From: Bacteroidales bacterium
GTDB taxonomy: Bacteria > Bacteroidota > Bacteroidia > Bacteroidales > Bacteroidaceae
Assembly (NCBI GenBank): GCA_004558535.1
Contig: SFCP01000032.1
Coordinates: forward strand, 1-23,517
Length of the DNA stretch: 23,517 bases
Direction of reading: 5' to 3'
Position 1 is the first letter of the stretch. Every line of letters begins with the position of its first letter. The position numbers and the translations under genes are program-made. The notes below the pieces were generated by a model. That model did not search any database. It worked only from the letters and a program-made list of their open reading frames with translations, and was not told the origin of the DNA. Positions 10,686 to 16,850 of this stretch are shown here, piece by piece.

Positions 10686-12470
10686 ATGGAATACTTTGAC
10701 ATAGATAAGTCCTACGAAGAACTGGTCGGCCGCTACCCCAACCACAAACCCCATCCCGTCATCGGTATCATAGGGAATTATGGAGACAAAGGCAGCGAAC
10801 TGGCCGACGGGTACTTCCGTAGCATAGAATGTGCAGGCGGACTGCCTCTCGTTATACCTCCTACGGAAAACTGTGCGCAGCTTTGCAGCCTCTTTGACCG
10901 TATCGACGGCCTGCTCATCTCGGGTGGCGCAGACCTGAATCCCCTTTTCTTCGGCGAAGAGCCGATGGCGCAGCTCGGAAGTGTGAATCCCGAGCGCGAT
11001 TTCATGGAGTTGATGGCCGTACGTCTGGCTTACGACCGCAACCTGCCTATCTTCGGCATCTGCCGCGGCTTGCAGTCGATTGTAGCTGCGCTCGGCGGAA
11101 AAATATACCAGGACCTGCAGGCCTGCTGCACCGATACCGTCGTACTGAAGCACAGCCAGGACGCACCGCGACATACTTCGACGCACAGTGTGCGCACTGC
11201 CGAGGATTCACTCTTGAGAAAGATCATGGGCGAGGAGTTCGCCGTCAATTCTTTCCACCACCAGGGCGTACGCGAGACCGGACCGCGGCTGCGCGCCACG
11301 GCCTGGGCTGCCGACGGCGTGGTGGAAGCCGTGGAAAGTACGGAGCTGAAGAGCATCTTCGCCGTGCAGTGGCATCCCGAGTGCTACATAGTAAAAGGGC
11401 AGCGCTACATGATCCCCCTGTTCCAGCACTTCACGGCCGAGGCCGACGCCTATCGGCGCGCCCGCGAAGTACATAGTCACATCCTCACCCTCGATTCGCA
11501 CTGCGATACCCCTACCTTTTTCGACCAGGACGTACAAATCTATCGCCGCAACGCCAATACGTGCGTCGACCTGCACAAGATGCAGGAGGGAGGACTGGAC
11601 GCTGTGGTCATGGCGGCTTATCTGCCGCAGGGAGGCCGTTCGCCCGAGGAATTCAGACAGGCTACGCATCGCGCAGACGAGATATTGGAGCAAATACGCA
11701 GCCGGGTGCGCGGCACATTCGGCGTGAGCCTCGCCGTATCGCCCAAGGGGCTCTTCCTGCAAAAGGGCAACGGCAGGCGTTCCGTGCTCATGGGTATCGA
11801 AAACGGCTATGCGCTGGGACACTACTTGGGCAATGTGGAGCGCTATCGCCGCGAAGGTATCGTCTACATCACCCTTTGTCACAACGGCGACAACGACATT
11901 TGCGACTCGGCGTGCAGATCCAACCGCGAACACGGCGGCCTGAGCGCGTTTGGCCAGCAGGTAGTGGCCGAGATGAACCGCACAGGCATGATGATCGACC
12001 TCTCGCACGCTTCTGAGGAGACTTTCTACCAGACGCTCGAGCTCTCGACGCGTCCCGTCCTCTGCTCGCATTCATCGGCCCGCGCCCTGTGCAATCATCC
12101 CCGCAACCTGACGGACGACCAGTTGCGCGCAATTGCCGCCAAAGAGGGGGTAGTGCAAGCTACCTTCTACAACGATTTCCTCTGCGAGAGCGGAGAAGCC
12201 ACTATCGCCGACGCAGTGCGCCACATCATGCACATCATCGACGTTGCCGGCATTGACAGCGTGGGCATCGGCTCGGACTTCGACGGCGACGGCGGTGTAC
12301 GCGGCCTCGCTACCGCTTCGGATTTCATCAACCTGACCCGGGCGCTGATGGCCGAGGGACTAAGCGAAAAGTCGCTCAAGAAAATTTGGGGCGGCAACTT
12401 CATCCGTGTGATGAGCCGCGTACAATATAATACCTTGCAGTTTACAGAACCGGCCGATGTCGCCGGATAA
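10686..12470 (+). CDS. Fusion: class-I amidotransferase-like (C26) plus M19 dipeptidase
   Basis: A 594-residue single chain with two enzyme domains. Residues ~22-250 are a PuuD-like gamma-glutamyl hydrolase of the class-I glutamine amidotransferase fold: nucleophile Cys126 in FGICRGLQ, His230 and Glu232 in QWHPEC, and SGGADLNPLFFGEEP for the substrate loop. Residues ~260-590 are an M19 (renal/membrane dipeptidase-type) metallopeptidase with all expected ligands: His272 and Asp274 (DSHCDTP), Glu372 (ENGYALG), His399 (LCHNGDN), His441 (DLSHASE) and SDFDG near the end. No signal peptide is visible, so it should be cytoplasmic. Known members of the first family cleave gamma-glutamyl amides; M19 enzymes cleave dipeptides such as Cys-Gly. 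Joint action on gamma-glutamyl peptides is inference. An M28-type lipoprotein gene follows within 30 bases. Confidence 0.92.
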   Translation: MEYFDIDKSYEELVGRYPNHKPHPVIGIIGNYGDKGSELADGYFRSIECAGGLPLVIPPTENCAQLCSLFDRIDGLLISGGADLNPLFFGEEPMAQLGSVNPERDFMELMAVRLAYDRNLPIFGICRGLQSIVAALGGKIYQDLQACCTDTVVLKHSQDAPRHTSTHSVRTAEDSLLRKIMGEEFAVNSFHHQGVRETGPRLRATAWAADGVVEAVESTELKSIFAVQWHPECYIVKGQRYMIPLFQHFTAEADAYRRAREVHSHILTLDSHCDTPTFFDQDVQIYRRNANTCVDLHKMQEGGLDAVVMAAYLPQGGRSPEEFRQATHRADEILEQIRSRVRGTFGVSLAVSPKGLFLQKGNGRRSVLMGIENGYALGHYLGNVERYRREGIVYITLCHNGDNDICDSACRSNREHGGLSAFGQQVVAEMNRTGMMIDLSHASEETFYQTLELSTRPVLCSHSSARALCNHPRNLTDDQLRAIAAKEGVVQATFYNDFLCESGEATIADAVRHIMHIIDVAGIDSVGIGSDFDGDGGVRGLATASDFINLTRALMAEGLSEKSLKKIWGGNFIRVMSRVQYNTLQFTEPADVAG

Positions 12471-12498
12471 TGTTTCTATCTCTTCTCTGATTTTGCGT

Positions 12499-13521
12499 AT
12501 GAAGCTTTTCCGCAATTTTAGCAAAGCTGTGTGTGCACTGCTCCTGCCGTGCGCACTCACTGCATGCCACTCGCAGAGCAAGACCGGGGCTGCCGAAGAC
12601 ACCGCCGCCCCGGCGCAGGCTGTCAGCGTGCGGTTTGACGCCGATTCGGCCTTTGCCGTGCTGCGTGCGCAGTGTGAATTTGGTGCCCGTGTGCCGGGCA
12701 GCGAAGCGCATCGCCTGTGTGGTGACTACATCGCCGCACTCTTTCGCAGCCGCGGGCTGGACGTGACGGAACAGCAGGCCGAGGTGACAGCCTGGGACGG
12801 CAAGCGCTTGAACTGCCGCAACATCATCGCGGCCTATCGCCCCGAGCTGAAGGACCGCGTGCTGATTTGTGCCCACTGGGACAGCCGTCCGTGGGCCGAT
12901 GCTGACCCCGACAGCACCCGTCACCGGGAACCGGTCATGGCTGCCAACGATGGCGCCAGCGGAGTGGCTGTCATGGCCGAGGTGGCCCGACTTCTGCACG
13001 AGCTGAAGCCCGCTGTGGGCGTCGACTTCGTTTGTTTTGACGTCGAGGACTACGGCGCGCCCTACTGGGCCCAAGATCGTGCCCCCGAAGACGGCAGTGA
13101 TTGGTGCCTCGGCTCGCAGTATTGGGTCCGCCACCCGCACCGTGCCGACTACTCGGCACTTTACGGCATCCTTCTCGACATGGTGGGCGGCGATGACGCC
13201 CGTTTCTGCTACGAAGGCTTCTCTTTGCAATATGCCCGCGACGTGGTAATGTTCGTTTGGCAGGCCGCAGAGGTGGCCGGCGCCGGCAAGTTTTTCCTCC
13301 GCGAGGACGGAGGCTGGGCCCAGGACGACCACAAGCCCATCAACGAGCAGGCAGGCATTCCCACCGTCGACATCATCCCGTTCCTCAAGGACGGAGAACA
13401 CAGCTTCGGCCGTACCTGGCACACCACGTACGACACGCCCGAAAATATCTCGCCCGAAACGCTTGCCGCCGTGGGACAAACCCTCCTGCAAGTGCTCGGC
13501 AGTACAACTGCTTCACACTAA
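12499..13521 (+). CDS. M28-type lipoprotein, glutaminyl cyclase-like
   Basis: Predicted envelope lipoprotein of 340 residues from ATG 12499. That start gives a clean signal (MKLFRNFSKAVCALLLPCALTAC) with lipobox Cys23. An ATG at 12457 overlaps the upstream gene and would spoil the signal. The mature part is an M28/glutaminyl-peptide cyclotransferase-like zinc hydrolase: His126 (CAHWDSRP), Asp151 (AANDGASG), Glu183-Asp184 (DVEDYG), Asp227 (LDMVGGDDA) and His278 (QDDHKPIN). The Glu-Asp pair instead of Glu-Glu is nearer to the cyclase-like branch than to true aminopeptidases. Reaction (pyroglutamate formation or peptide trimming) cannot be settled. The gap of 28 bases to the previous stop suggests co-transcription with the peptidase fusion. 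Confidence 0.9.
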   Translation: MKLFRNFSKAVCALLLPCALTACHSQSKTGAAEDTAAPAQAVSVRFDADSAFAVLRAQCEFGARVPGSEAHRLCGDYIAALFRSRGLDVTEQQAEVTAWDGKRLNCRNIIAAYRPELKDRVLICAHWDSRPWADADPDSTRHREPVMAANDGASGVAVMAEVARLLHELKPAVGVDFVCFDVEDYGAPYWAQDRAPEDGSDWCLGSQYWVRHPHRADYSALYGILLDMVGGDDARFCYEGFSLQYARDVVMFVWQAAEVAGAGKFFLREDGGWAQDDHKPINEQAGIPTVDIIPFLKDGEHSFGRTWHTTYDTPENISPETLAAVGQTLLQVLGSTTASH

Positions 13522-13555
13522 AAGCACTTCCCCTCCCCTTAATATTTTTACGAAA

Positions 13556-13987
13556 GTGGCTACTATTAACGAATTGCAAGACGAAGTCATCGAGGACTTC
13601 GCGGGTTTGGACGACTGGATGGACCGTTACCAGATGCTCATCGACTTGGGCGAAGAGCAAAGTCCCTTGCCCGACAGCGAAAAGACCGAGCAGAATTTGA
13701 TAGACGGCTGCCAGAGCCGCGTATGGTTGGTTTGCGATGAAGAGGCAGGCCTCCTGCATTTCCGTGCCGAGAGCGATGCGCTCATAGTCAAGGGTATCGC
13801 GGCACTGCTGGTGAAGGTGCTCAGCGGACATACGCCGCAGGAAATCCTGGATGCCGACCTCTATTTCATAAAGGAAATCGGCTTGTCCGAACATCTGTCT
13901 CCCACGCGCAGCAATGGCCTGCTGGCGATGGTAAAGCAGATGCGGATGTACGCACTGGCTTACAAGACCCTGGCCGGTCAGGCATAG
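13556..13987 (+). CDS. sufE: SufE family cysteine desulfuration protein
   Basis: Predicted SufE, sulfur acceptor that takes persulfide from the cysteine desulfurase SufS in iron-sulfur cluster assembly. From GTG 13556 the product has 143 residues, the usual size, beginning with the typical TINELQDEVIEDFAGLDDW. The sulfur-accepting Cys52 is present in the motif IDGCQSRVW. Upstream in-frame codons exist back to 13463, but they overlap the previous gene and look non-coding, so the GTG is preferred. No sufS or sufBCD genes are in the window. It follows the M28-type gene by 34 bases. Confidence 0.92.
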   Translation: MATINELQDEVIEDFAGLDDWMDRYQMLIDLGEEQSPLPDSEKTEQNLIDGCQSRVWLVCDEEAGLLHFRAESDALIVKGIAALLVKVLSGHTPQEILDADLYFIKEIGLSEHLSPTRSNGLLAMVKQMRMYALAYKTLAGQA

Positions 13988-14072
13988 TCTGCACCATCGC
14001 CTTGCCGTTCTGTTTTTCCGGCTTTGTGCGTCAGCAGATTCGGCCTCTGGCGCGCACTGCCTCTTTTCGCCT

Positions 14073-14080
14073 TACGTTTG
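14073..14080 (+). promoter_or_regulatory. Possible promoter -7 box of the SLC13 permease gene
   Basis: TACGTTTG fits TAnnTTTG and sits 35 bases before the ATG at 14116. The upstream box is weak: only TCTGG-like sequence lies at the expected distance. Confidence 0.4.
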
Positions 14081-14115
14081 AATACTTATCCTGAAAAATC
14101 TAATACCTAAACATC

Positions 14116-16011
14116 ATGCACTTTCTGTTCCAACTCAGCGGGCAAATCGGCGGCATGTCCACCGCTGCGGCACTCACGCTGATCATCTTTGCCATTACCA
14201 TCATTGCTTTCATGACGAGCAAGGTGCGCTCCGACATCATAGCCCTTTGTTGTACGGCTGCGCTGCTCACTTCCGGCATTGTCACGCCGAAGGAGGCCTT
14301 GGCCGGTTTCTCCAACTCGGCCATCGTCATGATGATTGCCCTCTGCGTCGTGGGCGGTGCCGTCTTCCAGACGGGTCTGGCTCGCATCATCAGCAGCCGC
14401 CTGCTCAAACTGGCCGGTACAAGCGAGGTACGCCTTTACTTCTTGGTCATGCTGGTCACCGCGGTAGTAGCTGCCTTTGTCAGCAATACCGGAACGGTGG
14501 CACTCCTCCTGCCGATTATTCTGGCTATGTGCAAGACGGCCGGCATCTCTCCCGCCAAACTGATGATGCCCTTGGCTTTTGCCAGTTCGCTGGGTGGTGT
14601 CTTGACGCTCATTGGTACGCCTCCCAACCTCATTGTCAGCAACTATCTGGCCGAGGAAGGCAAGCCGCAGTTCGCTTTCTTTGATTTCCTGCCCATCGGC
14701 CTCATTTGTCTGGTTGTCGGCATGCTGGTTCTCTACCCCCTGTGTCGTTTCTTCCTCGACAAGAAGGGCCGTGACGGCGTGGAAAAAGGCGAGGAGCGCA
14801 GCCTGGCCGGCCTGTTGACCGAATACCACTTGCAGGATCTGGTCTTCAAGATGCGCGCTGCCGGCGACCACTCCCTGCTCGAGGGCCGCACGGTGCTCGA
14901 TCTGGACATCCATCGCAAATACGGTGTCACCATATTGGAAATCAGACGCGAGAACAAGCGCTTTTTCAACAACGTGCAGCAGATTACCGTGATGCCCGAT
15001 ACCGTCTTTGAGTGCGGCGACGTCATCTACGTGCTTGGTACGCCCGAGAAGGTGCAGCACTTCGCCGAGTGCCACAATCTGGTGGCGATTCAGGAAACTG
15101 CCGGCGAGGAAAAAGCCAAACTCGACTTCTATGAAATCGGATTGGCCGAGGTGCTGATCACGCCCGAGAGCGCCCTGATCAACCGCCCCCTGCGTTCAGC
15201 CAATTTCAGCGAGCGCTATGGCTTGAAAATCCTGGCCGTGAAGCGAAACGGCAAGTATATATTCGACGATTTCCTGGACGAAATCGTGCGTCCCGGCGAC
15301 ATGCTGCTGATGCACGGCGCCTGGAAGGGTATCAAGAGCCTGGCCAAGAAGACCCGCGAGTGGCTCGTCATCGGCAGTCCCGAGAAGGCCGCAGAGAGTG
15401 TGCCCCTCAATTACAAGGCCCCCTTGGCAGCCCTCATTATGGTGGTGATGGTCTTTGCCATGGTCTTCGAAAAGCAGATTGGCATCCCCTCGGTGGCCAC
15501 CGTCATCATAGCCGGTTTGCTCATGGTGCTCACCGGGTGTACGCGTAGCGTCGATGGCGCCTACAAGATGATAGCTTGGGAAGGCATTGTGCTGATTGCG
15601 GCCATGATGCCCATGAGTACGGCGCTCCAGAATACGGGTATTTCGCAATGGGTGGCCGAGAACCTCGTTATCTTCCTCCAGGATTGGGGCCCCATAGCCG
15701 TATTGGCGGGCGTTTATCTCGTGACGTCGCTGCTGTCCACCTTTATCAGCAACTCGGCCACGGCCCTGCTCGTTGCACCTATCGCCTGGGCCTCCGCCGA
15801 ACAGCTCGGCGTCAATCCGCAGGCCTTTATGATGACCGCAGCCGTGGCAGCCTCGCTCTGCTTCGCCACCCCCATCTGCACCCCGCCCAATGCCATGGTC
15901 ATGAATGCCGGCCACTACACTTTCTCGGACTACGTGAAGGTGGGTCTGCCCCTGCAGCTCATCCTTGGCGTCGTGGCCATCTTCGTCATCCAGCTCTTCT
16001 TCCCCCTCTAA
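14116..16011 (+). CDS. SLC13/DASS family permease with two RCK_C domains
   Basis: Predicted 631-residue inner-membrane anion transporter. Two membrane halves each carry the SLC13 signature: SNTGT at residues 123-127 with GTPPN at 167-171, and SNSAT at 545-549 with a later CTPPNAM. Between the halves (residues ~225-400) are two soluble TrkA-C/RCK_C repeats, seen as paired beta-rich stretches around LEGRTVLDLDIHRKYGVTIL and INRPLRSANFSERYGLKIL. This layout is the one usually annotated as SLC13 family permease in Bacteroidota. Possible substrates are dicarboxylates, sulfate or another anion; the sequence does not decide. The start ATG 14116 is preceded by an A/T-rich leader. Confidence 0.9.
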   Translation: MHFLFQLSGQIGGMSTAAALTLIIFAITIIAFMTSKVRSDIIALCCTAALLTSGIVTPKEALAGFSNSAIVMMIALCVVGGAVFQTGLARIISSRLLKLAGTSEVRLYFLVMLVTAVVAAFVSNTGTVALLLPIILAMCKTAGISPAKLMMPLAFASSLGGVLTLIGTPPNLIVSNYLAEEGKPQFAFFDFLPIGLICLVVGMLVLYPLCRFFLDKKGRDGVEKGEERSLAGLLTEYHLQDLVFKMRAAGDHSLLEGRTVLDLDIHRKYGVTILEIRRENKRFFNNVQQITVMPDTVFECGDVIYVLGTPEKVQHFAECHNLVAIQETAGEEKAKLDFYEIGLAEVLITPESALINRPLRSANFSERYGLKILAVKRNGKYIFDDFLDEIVRPGDMLLMHGAWKGIKSLAKKTREWLVIGSPEKAAESVPLNYKAPLAALIMVVMVFAMVFEKQIGIPSVATVIIAGLLMVLTGCTRSVDGAYKMIAWEGIVLIAAMMPMSTALQNTGISQWVAENLVIFLQDWGPIAVLAGVYLVTSLLSTFISNSATALLVAPIAWASAEQLGVNPQAFMMTAAVAASLCFATPICTPPNAMVMNAGHYTFSDYVKVGLPLQLILGVVAIFVIQLFFPL

Positions 16012-16069
16012 GGGCTGCGTGGCTACCACTATCCACTCGTCGCCGGCCTCCCGTTCCATTTTCGCGCCA

Positions 16070-16119
16070 CCCCTGCAGTTCGTTTTGCCGCCCCTGCAGT
16101 TCGCTTTGCCGCCCCTGTT
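16070..16119 (+). repeat. GC-rich 21-bp tandem repeat, 2.4 units
   Basis: Units at 16070-16090 and 16091-16111 are identical except one base (core CCCCTGCAGTTCG, then TTTTGCCG or CTTTGCCG). A third unit begins CCCCTGTT at 16112. It lies between the SLC13 stop and element copy 2. The string GTTTTGCCGCCC also occurs once near 5813, beside element copy 1. Confidence 0.8.
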
Positions 16120-16173
16120 CCGCGCCGCAGGGTGGGGCCGTCTCGGGCAAATGTTAAAACGGGCAAGGCCGCA

Positions 16174-16205
16174 TTTGCTTTTCGCTGAAAAATATAGTAT
16201 ATTTG
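16174..16205 (+). promoter_or_regulatory. Bacteroidota-type promoter of element copy 2
   Basis: TTTG at 16174-16177, 20 bases, TATATTTG at 16198-16205. The spacer carries TTTTCGCTGAAAA, a slightly imperfect form of the palindrome seen in copies 1 and 3. Confidence 0.78.
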
Positions 16206-16212
16206 CCTTAGC

Positions 16213-16251
16213 AAAGGAGGAAACCGCACCCGGCAGGCGGCTTCCTCCTTT
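16213..16251 (+). terminator. GGAGGAA hairpin of element copy 2
   Basis: Stem AAAGGAGGAAaCCGC with GCGGcTTCCTCCTTT: 14 pairs with one A-C mismatch and a 9-base loop, followed by a T6 run to 16254. It has the form of an intrinsic terminator, yet it begins only 7 bases after the promoter's -7 box. Confidence 0.82.
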
Positions 16252-16269
16252 TTTAGGTCCTGCCTACGC

Positions 16270-16353
16270 GCAAAACTACAAAGCACTTGCGCAAAACTAC
16301 AAAGCACTTGGTTTTATCTACGTCCCGGTTGGTTGAAATTACCAAGCACTTGG
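16270..16353 (+). repeat. 21-bp repeat array, element copy 2 (four units)
   Basis: Four units in exact 21-base register: 16270-16290, 16291-16311, a diverged unit 16312-16332 keeping CTAC and TTGG in place, and 16333-16353. Core ACTACAAAGCACTTG. The register is kept through the diverged unit, so spacing seems more constrained than sequence. Confidence 0.88.
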
Positions 16354-16743
16354 GGAAAACAGGTCGGTATATAATAGGAAAAATCCGGCACAAAATGGAC
16401 GTTTAAGGAAGTTTACGTTAAATCTACCTATGCAATTCGATGCACTTCCGGCCCGTGAAAGTCGGGTGGCGGCCTCGCGACAATGCCGGTCAAGTCCCGC
16501 CCCTCCACGCGGACGCCGCCCATCGACACAAGGGCGCTGCTGCGCAAAAACGGACGGCAGGTAGCACAGCCTGTCCGGGCGGCGCGCGTGGGGGCCGGGC
16601 GGTCAGCGTAAGAGGGTGCGCCTTCGATGCTCCCAAGGTGGTCTTAGTCAGCGCTTCCGCAAGCTGTGTGCTCGCGGAGGCAGGCTTCGGACCGGCTTCG
16701 GTTGCTTCGCAAAACGTAAAAAACGCGAAAAGGCGGGTCCTGC
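16354..16743. other. Intergenic stretch with no recognisable gene
   Basis: A GC-rich stretch between element copy 2 and the kinase promoter. I searched it for tRNA, tmRNA and RNase P signatures and found none. Short open frames on both strands are low-complexity and lack support. It contains an imperfect hairpin (GCTTCCGC near 16657 with GCGGAGGC near 16674) and a repeated GGCTTCGG just after it. Confidence 0.5.
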
Positions 16744-16774
16744 TTGGCAGGTTATGGTTTTTTCTGTAACTTTG
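16744..16774 (+). promoter_or_regulatory. Promoter of the tyrosine autokinase gene
   Basis: TTG at 16744-16746, 20 bases, then TAACTTTG at 16767-16774, a good match to the Bacteroidota promoter. It leaves a leader of about 70 bases before ATG 16851. Confidence 0.65.
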
Positions 16775-16850
16775 CGCGGCATAAATAGCGACAAAATCAT
16801 CACAACAGGCAATTTGCGGCATTCTCCGCGGGTTTCCTTTTCGAATAAAT

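Larger units (their letters stand above)
16147..16353 (+). repeat. Dispersed intergenic element, copy 2 (whole)
   Basis: Second copy, on the plus strand: conserved block CAAATGTTAAAA (16148-16159), promoter (16174-16205), hairpin (16213-16251) and 21-bp array (16270-16353). Relative to the promoter and hairpin, the array is inverted compared with copies 1 and 3. A read-through RNA would here carry the ACTACAAAG strand, the complement of what the other copies would carry. Confidence 0.8.

Noticed and set aside
16478..16525. tRNA-like T-arm (GGTCAAGTCCC).
   Set aside because: No paired stem around it, no acceptor stem and no anticodon arm could be placed.
16440..16822. Overlapping open frames on both strands, or a structured RNA such as RNase P RNA or tmRNA, in the GC-rich gap.
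   Set aside because: The peptides are low-complexity with no recognisable motif, and the conserved core sequences of those RNAs are not present.
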